Shown here: in pieces, positions 43,593 to 52,171 of the stretch
Layout: every line of letters starts with the position of its first letter
How positions within the stretch are numbered: position 1 is the first letter of the stretch
From: Fidelibacterota bacterium
Lineage (GTDB): Bacteria; Fidelibacterota; Marinisomatia; SCGC-AAA003-L08; JACNLC01
Reading direction: 5' to 3'
Assembly (NCBI GenBank): GCA_018657495.1
Contig: JABHXA010000005.1
Location: 40,749-104,748 of the forward strand
DNA: 64,000 nt
Made by a program: the position numbers and the translations under genes
Notes under the pieces: generated by a model
What the model saw: only the letters and a program-made list of their open reading frames with translations
What the model was told of the DNA's origin: nothing
Databases searched by the model: none

Positions 43593-45008
43593 TTATAGAT
43601 CTTTTAGATCAGCTAATAATTCCGTAAGCATTGATTTGGCATCTCCGAAAACCATGATGGAATTGTCGAATCCAAATAACTCATTCTGGATACCGGCAAA
43701 TCCGGGATTCATCGTTCTTTTATTGATGATAACCGTTCTGGATTTATCAACATTTAAAATTGGCATCCCATAAATTGGACTGGCCGTATCGTGACGAGCA
43801 GCAGGATTTACCACATCATTAGCTCCAAGAACCAATGCCACATCGCAATCTTCAAATTCAGGATTAATCTCATCAAGATCTTTCAGTAATTCATAAGGTA
43901 CATTGGCCTCGGCGAGAAGAACATTCATATGTCCGGGCATTCTCCCGGCAACAGGATGAATTGCGTATAATACTGTTTTACCCAATCCCTCAAGATAATC
44001 AGCAACTTCCCTGACAGCATGTTGTGCCTGGGCTACAGCCAAACCATAACCGGGGACTATGATCACTTTATCAGCAGCATCAAATATCATTGCTGCTTCT
44101 TCAGTTGAGTAGCTTTTGATATTCATTTTTTGTGTTGCCGCCGCCGCGCCTTCAACTTCGCCACCAACAGCAGCAAAAATCACATTTGCAAGCGAACGAT
44201 TCATCCCTTTACACATGATATTTGTCAGAATCAACCCGGATGCTCCCACAAGCGCACCACTAATAATCAATCCCTGATTTAATAGAACAAACCCAGTTGC
44301 GGCAGCTGCCACTCCTGAATAAGAATTTAGAAGGGATATGACTACAGGCATATCGGCACCGCCAATGGGGATCGTTAGTAAAATCCCGAGAAGTGCTGAA
44401 ATTATAACAATTCCAATGAATAATGTGTGAAGATCATAGTTTGCCATCGCCATCATTACTACTCCGGACAGAAGCGCCAGAGCCAATAAGGCATTTAATA
44501 TCTGCTGGCCGAAGAATACTATTGGCTGACCACTGATGAAACCCTGAAGTTTTCCGAAAGCCACAAAGCTACCTGTAAATGTGAGGGTACCCACAAAAAT
44601 ACTAAAGGCAACTACACCACCGTAGAAAATAGGATTAATCTCAAAAGAGCCTACTAAAATAGGCAAACCATTTGCCAGGTTCTCTGCATTTTTGATAAAA
44701 TCAGCTGCTGCAACCAATGCCGATGCACCCCCACCGAATCCATTAAATATGGCAACCATTTGCGGCATTGAGGTCATTTCTACTTTTATTGCAACTATAC
44801 CACCGATGATCGCACCGATAATCATTCCAATAAATATGAGCTTGAAATCAATAACTTCTGCGGCAAGTAGAGTAATGACTATGGCAATCAGCATTCCAAC
44901 TGATGCCAGCATATTTCCAGTACGGGCTGTTTTTGGATGACTCAGTTTTTTCAGTCCAAGAATGAACAGAACACCGGCAAGAACGTAAAATATATTTGTG
45001 TATTCCAT
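43593..45008 (-). CDS. pntB: NAD(P) transhydrogenase beta subunit
   Basis: A 471-residue membrane protein that combines the beta-subunit proton channel helices (about residues 1-265) with the NADP(H)-binding domain III. Domain III is marked by IIVPGYGLAVAQAQH, YAIHPVAGRMPGHMN, LVLGANDVVNPAA and SRTVIINKRTMNPGFAG. The enzyme couples hydride transfer between NADH and NADP+ to proton movement across the inner membrane and mainly supplies NADPH. Length and motifs are normal. It is the last gene of a three-gene operon. Confidence 0.97.
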   Translation of the reverse strand: MEYTNIFYVLAGVLFILGLKKLSHPKTARTGNMLASVGMLIAIVITLLAAEVIDFKLIFIGMIIGAIIGGIVAIKVEMTSMPQMVAIFNGFGGGASALVAAADFIKNAENLANGLPILVGSFEINPIFYGGVVAFSIFVGTLTFTGSFVAFGKLQGFISGQPIVFFGQQILNALLALALLSGVVMMAMANYDLHTLFIGIVIISALLGILLTIPIGGADMPVVISLLNSYSGVAAAATGFVLLNQGLIISGALVGASGLILTNIMCKGMNRSLANVIFAAVGGEVEGAAAATQKMNIKSYSTEEAAMIFDAADKVIIVPGYGLAVAQAQHAVREVADYLEGLGKTVLYAIHPVAGRMPGHMNVLLAEANVPYELLKDLDEINPEFEDCDVALVLGANDVVNPAARHDTASPIYGMPILNVDKSRTVIINKRTMNPGFAGIQNELFGFDNSIMVFGDAKSMLTELLADLKDL

Positions 45009-45017
45009 TATATTCTC

Positions 45018-45284
45018 CTATCTCCGCTTGAACATTTTTAGCATTCTGTCAGTCACCATGAATCCACCAACCACATTTATGGTGGCGAATATCACGGCGG
45101 TCAACCCCAACCAGGTACCAATCTCACCACCAACTCTGGTAGATATGATTGCTCCAACTATTGCAATGCCTGAAATGGCATTTGAACCTGACATAAGCGG
45201 TGTATGCAATGTCGGTGGAACTTTTGTGATCACCTCAATTCCGATGAACACAGCTAAAATAAATATAGTTATAACATCAATCAT
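45018..45284 (-). CDS. pntAB: NAD(P) transhydrogenase alpha subunit, membrane part (alpha-2)
   Basis: An 88-residue protein with three membrane helices (IFILAVFIGIEVI, SGIAIVGAII, LTAVIFATINVVGGF) and the conserved start of the PntA C-terminal domain (VPPTLHTPLMSGSNAISGI). It corresponds to the membrane end of PntA. Its existence as a separate gene shows the split-alpha arrangement also known from Rhodospirillum. It is 13 bases after the alpha-1 gene and 9 bases before pntB. Confidence 0.96.
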   Translation of the reverse strand: MIDVITIFILAVFIGIEVITKVPPTLHTPLMSGSNAISGIAIVGAIISTRVGGEIGTWLGLTAVIFATINVVGGFMVTDRMLKMFKRR

Positions 45285-45297
45285 TCTTTACTTCTCC

Positions 45298-46449
45298 CTA
45301 ACTGTTTAAAGCCTGTTTGGTCATTTCATTTGTAACTTCGCCATTGTGACTGAACATGGCACCGGAGATTATCTCATCTTCCAGATTCAGGTTCATCTCT
45401 CCTTCGGGACAGAGGTAAGTGACAAAGGCAGATATATTTTTTGCATACATTTGACTTGCATGTACTGGCATACTTCCGGCAATATTCACCGTACCGTCAA
45501 TGATAACTTCATTTACATTAGTAACTTCATCTTTTTTAGTCATTGAACAGTTACCGCCATTTTCTGCAGCCAGATCGATAATTACTGATCCAGGTTTCAT
45601 TCCTTCTACCATATCATCAGGTATCAAAATGGGTGCTGGCCTTCCTGGGATTAAAGCCGTTGTAATCACCATATCTGACTTAGCAATATGCTCTTTTATA
45701 AGAGCACTTTGTTTCTTTTTATAATCATCAGAAGTTTCTTTGGCATATCCGCCTTCACCAACGCCGTCTGAGGTATCACTTTCAACTTCGACAAATTTTG
45801 CACCGAGGCTTTCCACCTGTTCTTTCACAACCGGTCGCACATCGAATGCTTCTACCTGAGCGCCAAGTCGTTTGGCTGTGGCAATGGCTTGCAATCCGGC
45901 TACACCGGCTCCAAGAATTAATACTTTTGCAGGGGGAATTGTCCCGGCTGCAGTCATCAGCAACGGCATGTAAACACCAATATGAACTGCACCCATCAAT
46001 ACTGCTTTATATCCGGCAATATTTGCTTGTGAGCTCAAGGCATCCATTTTTTGGGCAAGCGTAGTTCTGGGAATAAGGTGCATTGAGAATCCAGTGATCT
46101 TTTTCTCCGTCAACTTTTTGACTAAATCCAATTCTCTGGTAGTCTGTAAGAGGGATGTTAATCCACAACCTTCTTTTAACAGATCAGCTTCATGAACACC
46201 AAGCTTTTCATTCATAATAGGATGATACACCTTGAGTATCATATCTGCACTGTTATACAGTTCTTTGGTATCATTTATTATTTTTGCGCCGGCATCCTGG
46301 AAGGCATTATCTGAAATAAATGACCCTGATCCTGCGCCAGTCTCCACATGAACTGTCAACCCTTTTTTTACCAATTCTTTTACCGTTGATGGTACAACCG
46401 CAACACGGTTCTCACCTGGGTTAATCTCTTTTGGTATCGCAACAATCAT
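45298..46449 (-). CDS. pntAA: NAD(P) transhydrogenase alpha subunit, NAD-binding part (alpha-1)
   Basis: A 383-residue soluble domain I of proton-translocating transhydrogenase, related to alanine dehydrogenase. It begins MIVAIPKEINPGENRVAVVP, carries the Rossmann loop VLILGAGVAGLQAIATAKRLGA with the RPVVKEQVESLGA segment, and later IDLAAENGGNCSMTK. Domain I binds NAD(H) on the cytoplasmic face. It is the first gene of the operon, with TAGGAGAA upstream of the ATG at 46449. Confidence 0.97.
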   Translation of the reverse strand: MIVAIPKEINPGENRVAVVPSTVKELVKKGLTVHVETGAGSGSFISDNAFQDAGAKIINDTKELYNSADMILKVYHPIMNEKLGVHEADLLKEGCGLTSLLQTTRELDLVKKLTEKKITGFSMHLIPRTTLAQKMDALSSQANIAGYKAVLMGAVHIGVYMPLLMTAAGTIPPAKVLILGAGVAGLQAIATAKRLGAQVEAFDVRPVVKEQVESLGAKFVEVESDTSDGVGEGGYAKETSDDYKKKQSALIKEHIAKSDMVITTALIPGRPAPILIPDDMVEGMKPGSVIIDLAAENGGNCSMTKKDEVTNVNEVIIDGTVNIAGSMPVHASQMYAKNISAFVTYLCPEGEMNLNLEDEIISGAMFSHNGEVTNEMTKQALNS

Positions 46450-46664
46450 ATTTTATTCTCCTAAGGAAGTTAGTAAATCCAATTCTTTATCATAAAATTT
46501 GAAAATTCAGATCAAAATCTGATGCGAAATTTACAGTGTCTATTATATAACTAAATATTAATAATACTATTTTATCCATTTAATCTTTTACCATGATATA
46601 TTTATAAGAGATCTTTCAATTAATCATTCTGTTTTGGCAAAATATTTACGGTTAAATTTCAGAG

Positions 46665-47303
46665 ATGGATATTGCAAAAAAACTAAACTTCCGACGATTC
46701 TCATCGTCTGGTGGAACCCAAAGCAAAGCGATCATCGCCATCCATGGATGGCAGGGAAACAGGAACAGTTTTTACTCTATCGCCAAAACACTTCCTTTGC
46801 CCGATGCATGCTGGTATCTGCTGGAAGCTCCGTATACAATTGATAATGATGATTCAAAGAGATCATGGTCTCGGGAAATTTCACCGGGAGTGTGGGATAT
46901 GGAATCTCCGAGAAAGCTAATTCACAATTTCTTTTCTGAACATATTTGGCAGCATTATAAAGATAAGTATATTTTTGTCCTTGGTTTTTCTATGGGAGCA
47001 ATGGTCTGTTATGAGGTTATTTTAAAAATGGATAGGACTTTGGGTGGTGTTTTCCCCATTGCCGGTTTTATACATAAATCTCAGGGGACAAATTTTAAAA
47101 TCCATCAAAAACAATTAAAGACCCCTATCATAATAGGACATGGTGATGAAGACAATATCGTGCCAGTTGAAAAGTCTCATATTATTTTTAATATATTAAA
47201 AGACCAAGGTGCCAATGTTGATCTTGAAATATTCAAAGGGAAGCATAAAATCAATATATCATTTTTTAAACGGATGCAAACTCATATTCAAAATAAAAAA
47301 TAA
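46665..47303 (+). CDS. Alpha/beta hydrolase of the phospholipase/carboxylesterase type
   Basis: A 212-residue soluble hydrolase. The oxyanion-side motif is IAIHGWQGNRNSF, the nucleophile elbow is VLGFSMGAMVCYE, the acid is in GHGDEDNIVPVEKS and the histidine in GKHKIN. The short length and the HGDEDNIVPV form match the phospholipase/carboxylesterase group, which cleaves short esters or lysophospholipids in the cytoplasm. The ribosome site is poor. It stands alone between the transhydrogenase operon and an exported protein gene. Confidence 0.85.
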   Translation: MDIAKKLNFRRFSSSGGTQSKAIIAIHGWQGNRNSFYSIAKTLPLPDACWYLLEAPYTIDNDDSKRSWSREISPGVWDMESPRKLIHNFFSEHIWQHYKDKYIFVLGFSMGAMVCYEVILKMDRTLGGVFPIAGFIHKSQGTNFKIHQKQLKTPIIIGHGDEDNIVPVEKSHIIFNILKDQGANVDLEIFKGKHKINISFFKRMQTHIQNKK

Positions 47304-47429
47304 TTTTATTACTGATTGATGTTGTATTGAAAAAGATGTTGAAGTATTTTAATATAGCAACTATACAAATCAGCAGTAAGTTATAGACCTAAATAATATA
47401 TGTTTATATCTAATCATGAAGGAAATATC

Positions 47430-48245
47430 ATGAAGTCATACATCAGTAAATTATTCATGTTAACGGTATTCAGCTTATCAATTTCATTTTCGCAGGATTC
47501 TACACAAGTTGAAAACAATAATGCATTGACACCCTTAAACCCAAATTGGAAGCATTATGTATCAACCGATATTAGTATTATCAACGGGAAAAATTATTCT
47601 TTAACATATGGATACACACCTAAAGATATTGAGTTAACTATATTTTTTTCTACCCGTTTTGATGAAGATGATCAATTCACAGAAACCAGATATGATCAAT
47701 ATTTTCAAGGATGGGAAACGTTTTTTGATGGACAAGATTCAATTTATATACCCGTTTTTGGAGAGCATTTGACAGAGTATTCATCAGAAGATGGACCTGA
47801 CTTCGATCGTAATGCGCGAATACATATAACTAAGAAATTTCAAATTAAATCACTTGGAGAAAAAGGGATTACGCCTTATTTTAAATTTGGGTACACTCAC
47901 ATTAAATCAATTCGAAATAGAAATACAAATCGTATTACATCTGAATATTTAGATCATCAAGAACGCGAAATAAATGGGCTGGATTTTGCACTGGGACTCA
48001 AATCTGAAATGCAAATTTTTCAAAATTTATTTATTGAATTTGACTATTCATTAATTTTAACATTCGGAGAAACAAAATCAATTGATACTTATGCACGGTA
48101 TAACGATTTTCCAGACTATTATCCAATCCCAATAGAATATTTCGATGAGGTTTATTTATCTGATTTTAATAAACGCTCAATGAGTAGAAATTTTGTAGAA
48201 TTTAAAACCAGGCCACTCCTATTACTTTTAAAATACTATTTCTAA
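47430..48245 (+). CDS. Exported protein of unknown function, possibly an outer-membrane barrel
   Basis: A 271-residue protein that I do not recognise. The start at 47430 has AAGGAAA upstream and gives a signal peptide ending near SISFSQD; an in-frame ATG 30 bases earlier is less likely. The mature part has alternating hydrophobic and polar strands rich in Tyr, Phe and Asp (KNYSLTYGYT, KFGYTHIKSI, LFIEFDYSLILTFGE) and ends in an aromatic residue (LLLLKYYF). That end and the strand pattern suit a small outer-membrane beta-barrel, but this is only an inference. Confidence 0.6.
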   Translation: MKSYISKLFMLTVFSLSISFSQDSTQVENNNALTPLNPNWKHYVSTDISIINGKNYSLTYGYTPKDIELTIFFSTRFDEDDQFTETRYDQYFQGWETFFDGQDSIYIPVFGEHLTEYSSEDGPDFDRNARIHITKKFQIKSLGEKGITPYFKFGYTHIKSIRNRNTNRITSEYLDHQEREINGLDFALGLKSEMQIFQNLFIEFDYSLILTFGETKSIDTYARYNDFPDYYPIPIEYFDEVYLSDFNKRSMSRNFVEFKTRPLLLLLKYYF

Positions 48246-48277
48246 CATTTGATATTTATCTCACGATACTCTCCATA

Positions 48278-48655
48278 TAGGGCTGAAGCCCAGTCATAAT
48301 ATTCTCTCAACCCTGATATAAATATCAGGGTTAGTCAATGTTATTGTGAGATTTTCAGGTCGGATAGAATGAGTATGTCTCTGAAGTGCCTTGACTAACT
48401 CTGTGATTTATAACGGTAGTTGATTCTGTCAAAATATTATGCACTTCATCTAACTTAGATATCCTAAAATAATATTGACGAACACCTTCTTTTAAATTGA
48501 TGGTATTGGATATCATTCCCTAAAACGCACATCAATATGTAGGGGAATTTTCAACTTCTATTTTGCTCAGCCATTATTTTATAAAGTTGCTTTGACTAAC
48601 ACCTTCCTTTAGGTAGGTGATTTAGAACCTATTAGAACCGGGCTTTAGCCCAACA
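48278..48655. repeat. Composite palindromic repeat element
   Basis: This element fills most of the 537-base gap between the exported-protein gene and the GMC oxidoreductase gene. Its left end is AGGGCTGAAGCCCAG (48279-48293) and its right end GGGCTTTAGCCCAACA (48640-48655), the same end motif as the element at 5519-5693. Inside lie a 12-base-arm inverted repeat at 48309-48332 (AACCCTGATAT with its complement) and a weaker one around 48600-48619 (CACCT/AGGTG). No gene lies in it. The remaining spacer to 48782 is AT-rich, with no ribosome site better than a weak one before the GTG at 48783. Confidence 0.65.
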
Positions 48656-48782
48656 ATTTGAATACTGCAAGTACAAGATTGACGTGCCAATTCTATCAAC
48701 TCAAATCTGCACATTTTTGTGTAAATTCTTTGGGAGTTTTCCAGTATAATTATCTCAAAATAATATATTAATCAGCTGTAAA

Positions 48783-50396
48783 GTGAATAACCAACAACAA
48801 TCAGATAATATCAATTACGATTATATCATCATCGGTTCCGGTTTTGGCGGCAGTGTCAGTGCCCTTCGCCTGGCTGAAAAAGGGTATTCTGTCCTTGTCA
48901 TCGAAAAAGGAAAACGATACCAACCTCAAGACTTTCCAAAAACTAACTGGAATCTTCGTAAGTATTTGTGGCTGCCTTCACTGTTCCTTTATGGAATTCA
49001 GAAAATCACTTTCCTCAAAGATGTTCTTGTTCTCCATGGTACCGGTGTGGGAGGTGGAAGTCTGGTATATGCCAATACCCATCTTAGTCCTCCTGACAAT
49101 GTGTATCAAGATGCTCGATGGACAGATTCAAAGTGGAAGTCCAGACTTGAGCCCTTTTATGCGCTTGCCCGGAAAATGTTAGGAACTGTCACTGTAAAAC
49201 ATATCGCGGAGTCAGATAGACTTTTGCAAGAACTTGATGCTGAATCTAAAGGAAAATCGTCATTTTATTCTGTTGATGCTGGTGTATTTTTTGGTGAGCC
49301 TGATGTAACTGTGGCCGATCCATATTTTGATGGTAAGGGTCCAGACAGGACTGGATGTAATTTCTGTGGTAATTGCATGGTGGGTTGCCGATTCAATGCT
49401 AAAAATACACTTGATCGCAATTACCTTTATCTTGCTGAACAATTGGGGGCAGAAATCCTCCCGGAAACAGAAGTCACAGATATTCTTCAGATGCAAAATA
49501 AATCCTACAGGATAATAACAAAAAAAAGTACTGGCATTTTTCATACTAAAAAAGAAATCACCTGCAACAATATCGTCATGGCCGCTGGTGTACTGGGAAC
49601 GGTGAAGTTGCTTATGTCCTGTCTGCAACGAGGTTCACTGTCAAAATTATCAAATTGTCTGGGACAATATGTGAGAACCAATTCTGAAGCTATCGTCGGC
49701 ACGCGGACAGGCAGGAAATTTCGGAAGAATTTAAATAATGGGGTTGCCATATCAGCTGGATATTATCCGGAAAAAGACACTCATATTGAAGCAGTACGAT
49801 TTGGAAAAGGAAATGGTGCCCTGAGTTTTCTAACAACATTTATGGTGTCGCGACGAGGAAATGCACCGCAAGTTATTAAATGGTTTGCTGCTTTTATCAA
49901 ACAGCCCCTCAAAGTTTTAAAAGCAATGAATCCTATCGGATGGGCATCCTCAAGCATAATACTCCTTGTGATGCAGCCAAAAAGTAATTATTTAAAACTA
50001 AAGTTTGAAAGAAGATGGTGGCGTTTCGGTAAACATACCATCAATAGTTCTCTAAGTGCAGCTGGAAATATTCCATCAAGTATTCCAGCCGGGGATGATG
50101 CCGCCAAAAAATTGGCCCGGATTACTGATGGGGTCCCAATGACAACCGTCACCGATACCCTATTTAATATCCCAACTACCGCACATATTCTTGGCGGCTG
50201 TATTATTGGTAAAGACGAAAAATCAGGTGTAGTTAATTCTCAGGGTGAGGTATTTAATTATCCCGGTATGTATATCACAGACGGATCGATTATCCCAGTA
50301 AATCTTGGTGTTAATCCTAGCTTAACTATCACCGCCATGGCAGAATATGTGATGAGTCAAATAGAGAAAAAAGTCACTTCGACGAACCTGCGATAA
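48783..50396 (+). CDS. GMC-family oxidoreductase (cholesterol oxidase-like) with ferredoxin-like cysteine motif
   Basis: A 537-residue FAD enzyme. The dinucleotide-binding motif is YIIIGSGFGGSVSALRLAEK near residue 14, with the GMC motif HGTGVGGGSLVYANTHL. The middle carries GCNFCGNCMVGC (about 192-203), a CX2CX2CX3C pattern as in 4Fe-4S proteins, followed by NAKNTLDRNYLYLAE. HILGGCIIG and TDGSIIPVNLGVNPSLTI form the C-terminal flavin and active-site end. Relatives include mycobacterial and actinobacterial cholesterol oxidases and other alcohol oxidases. The true substrate is unknown, and steroid use is not supported by neighbours. It starts with GTG at 48783. The last codons and the stop lie inside a palindromic repeat (50373-50419). 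Confidence 0.85.
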   Translation: MNNQQQSDNINYDYIIIGSGFGGSVSALRLAEKGYSVLVIEKGKRYQPQDFPKTNWNLRKYLWLPSLFLYGIQKITFLKDVLVLHGTGVGGGSLVYANTHLSPPDNVYQDARWTDSKWKSRLEPFYALARKMLGTVTVKHIAESDRLLQELDAESKGKSSFYSVDAGVFFGEPDVTVADPYFDGKGPDRTGCNFCGNCMVGCRFNAKNTLDRNYLYLAEQLGAEILPETEVTDILQMQNKSYRIITKKSTGIFHTKKEITCNNIVMAAGVLGTVKLLMSCLQRGSLSKLSNCLGQYVRTNSEAIVGTRTGRKFRKNLNNGVAISAGYYPEKDTHIEAVRFGKGNGALSFLTTFMVSRRGNAPQVIKWFAAFIKQPLKVLKAMNPIGWASSSIILLVMQPKSNYLKLKFERRWWRFGKHTINSSLSAAGNIPSSIPAGDDAAKKLARITDGVPMTTVTDTLFNIPTTAHILGGCIIGKDEKSGVVNSQGEVFNYPGMYITDGSIIPVNLGVNPSLTITAMAEYVMSQIEKKVTSTNLR

Positions 50397-50419
50397 GCGA
50401 AGTCGAAGTGTTCAGTGAC
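50373..50419. repeat. REP-like palindromic repeat, copy 1, overlapping a gene end
   Basis: The repeat begins GTCACTTCGACGAACCTGCG and ends GTCGAAGTGTTCAGTGAC, an imperfect inverted repeat of 47 bases. It contains the stop codon of the GMC gene (TAA 50394-50396), so the last eight residues of that protein come from the repeat. An inverted copy is at 50919-50965. I recall the same CTTCGAC/GTCGAAG core as widespread in Bacteroidetes-type genomes. Confidence 0.75.
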
Positions 50420-50479
50420 CTTAAATAGAGGACTTTAAAGGAAGTATTAATTAATAAACTCTTGGCTATGACATGTGAG

Positions 50480-50870
50480 AGATTGATTTTTCCAATTTAA
50501 TCCCAGCCCTGAAGGACTGGTCTAAGAAACCTCAAGATAAAATATCACTACTTCCAAAACTGGATTTATCCAGATTTATTCGATTCAACGAAGGGAATTA
50601 TTCCTTCGATTATTTATTGAATAATTTCTTTTATCTCTAAGAATATTAATTAATTCTTACCATGATGACTGGGAGGTTGATTTTCCAATTTAATCCCAGC
50701 CTTGAAGGACTGGACTCTGGTACGAATATTTCATGATGATGCTTTCAGTCCTTTGATAATTTTCTTTTTGTCTGAATCACGCTTGCCTGCCGGAGGCAGG
50801 GATTTATCCAGGTTCATACGATCCAGCGAAGGGATTTATTCATTCGGTTATTTGAACAATAAATATGATA
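50480..50870. repeat. Direct pair of composite intergenic repeats
   Basis: Two direct units, about 50480-50635 and 50673-50870, both carry CCAATTTAATCCCAGCC then GAAGGACTGG (50502-50520 and 50695-50713), and both include GATTTATCCAG followed by a CGAAGGGA-type segment and TTCG(A/G)TTATTT. The second also contains CTTTTTGTCTGAATCAC and the palindrome GCTTGCCTGCCGGAGGCAGG (50781-50800). The latter part is the reverse complement of elements at 55792-55910 and 61751-61860. No gene lies here. Confidence 0.65.
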
Positions 50871-50918
50871 TCTGATGAGAATCAAATGACTTTTAATATA
50901 GGGTCAGGGAAATCGTAG

Positions 50919-50965
50919 GTCACTGAGCACTTAGACTGCGCTCAGCGCAGGCTCGTCGAAGTGAC
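50919..50965. repeat. REP-like palindromic repeat, copy 2 (inverted)
   Basis: Read on the minus strand it begins GTCACTTCGACGAGCCTGCG and ends AGTGCTCAGTGAC, matching copy 1 at 50373-50419 at most positions. Its outer edge touches the stop codon of the converging DDAH-like gene (TAG, 50965-50967). The two copies thus face each other across the convergent spacer. Confidence 0.75.
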
Positions 50966-51741
50966 TAAAACCGCAGAGACAAACAACTCAGGCCGCCATC
51001 CAGCTTCCTGAATTCAGACATATCCAATTCGATAGTTGAAAAGCCATGAGCAGCTACTGCTTCTTTGAATTTTGGATATCCCTCAGCAATAATAATAGTG
51101 CCATTTACCCATATGCAATTTGCCGCATATGATTCTGAAGGGTTCACCTGGATAGTAATAAATCTGGAAAATTCTTTTTTGTAAAGAAATTCACCAGATA
51201 TGACCATTGTATTATTTTCCAGATAGGACACACCTGATTTAAGATGAAGAACTTTCTTCAAAGGAATTATTGATCCTGTCATTCCATGTTTTTTCAGGAT
51301 GGCAATCATCTGGTTGGCACCATGGTGATTTGTACGTTGAGAGATACCAATATAATAATGATTTCCCACCATCATAATATCTCCCGCATCCAATGAACCA
51401 GGTGCACTAATACGTTCGATTTCAAGATAAAATTGTGATAAGGACCTCTCAACTGCAACAATTTCACCTTTCCGGGAAGGTGCTCCAGGATTTGTAATTA
51501 TGGCACAAACCGGTGTTAGTAAAGCAGCGTCCTCAATAAAGACGGAATCAGGATAATTCTCATCAGCAGCAATTGACGTCACTTCAACTCCGCATTTAGC
51601 CAATGCTTCAATATATTTCTGATGCTGCTGCAAAGCTAAATTATAATATGGTAACCCCAGTCCGGCACTTGATAGACCTTTGACCATTCTCCGGCATGGC
51701 ATTCTAACAATGGCATTTTTGAAATGTGAATTTGTACTCAA
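50965..51741 (-). CDS. Dimethylarginine dimethylaminohydrolase-like enzyme
   Basis: A 258-residue amidinotransferase-superfamily hydrolase. Family signatures are FIEDAALL (substrate-binding Glu/Asp), PGSLDAGDIMM, the catalytic histidine in LHLKSGVSYLE, and the catalytic cysteine near the end (KLDGGLSCLSLRF). DDAH enzymes hydrolyse methylated arginines to citrulline and methylamines, and related enzymes act on arginine or agmatine-like compounds. The start is TTG at 51741, with GAGGG just upstream and no better ATG. The stop abuts a REP-like repeat. It converges with the GMC gene, and the two are not obviously linked in function. Confidence 0.9.
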   Translation of the reverse strand: MSTNSHFKNAIVRMPCRRMVKGLSSAGLGLPYYNLALQQHQKYIEALAKCGVEVTSIAADENYPDSVFIEDAALLTPVCAIITNPGAPSRKGEIVAVERSLSQFYLEIERISAPGSLDAGDIMMVGNHYYIGISQRTNHHGANQMIAILKKHGMTGSIIPLKKVLHLKSGVSYLENNTMVISGEFLYKKEFSRFITIQVNPSESYAANCIWVNGTIIIAEGYPKFKEAVAAHGFSTIELDMSEFRKLDGGLSCLSLRF

Positions 51742-52171
51742 AATCCCTCAAAATTGATTGTTCGATTGTAAAATTCATCAGATTTGAATAATTCAACATT
51801 CATCAATGGAACAAGTATTATAAATTTTACCGGTGACGCCATGGGATAATTTATACTGAATTCCTTGGTTTTACCTTTGAAGAAAAGTAATTGCTGTTAA
51901 TGTTTTTAAGTAGATATTTATATTATCTACACTGACGTGTTTACTCTTATCATGCAAATCAATTATTTAATGGTTGAGCACTTCTGTACTTCATGTGTAA
52001 TTTATAGACACAAAACAAATACATAGACGCCAATAGAATTTTATCTATATGTTTAACGGTAACAAACATTTTTTGATAAATTGGTAGTATTGTTTTAATT
52101 CCCCGGGTCATTATTTCTATTTTTATGGAATGAAATGTGATTCTTTCACTTGAAGGTTTGAAAGGATAAAT
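51742..52171. other. Intergenic spacer without recognised gene
   Basis: A 430-base AT-rich spacer between divergent genes (the DDAH-like gene and the giant secreted protein). A ribosome site AAAGGAT precedes the ATG at 52172. The two promoters should lie here. No member of the palindromic repeat families seen in neighbouring spacers, and no RNA or short gene, was recognised. Confidence 0.6.

Noticed and set aside
50373..50965. Transposon or integron-like element between the convergent genes
   Set aside because: The region has inverted end repeats but no transposase, integrase or any gene, so only a repeat call is made.
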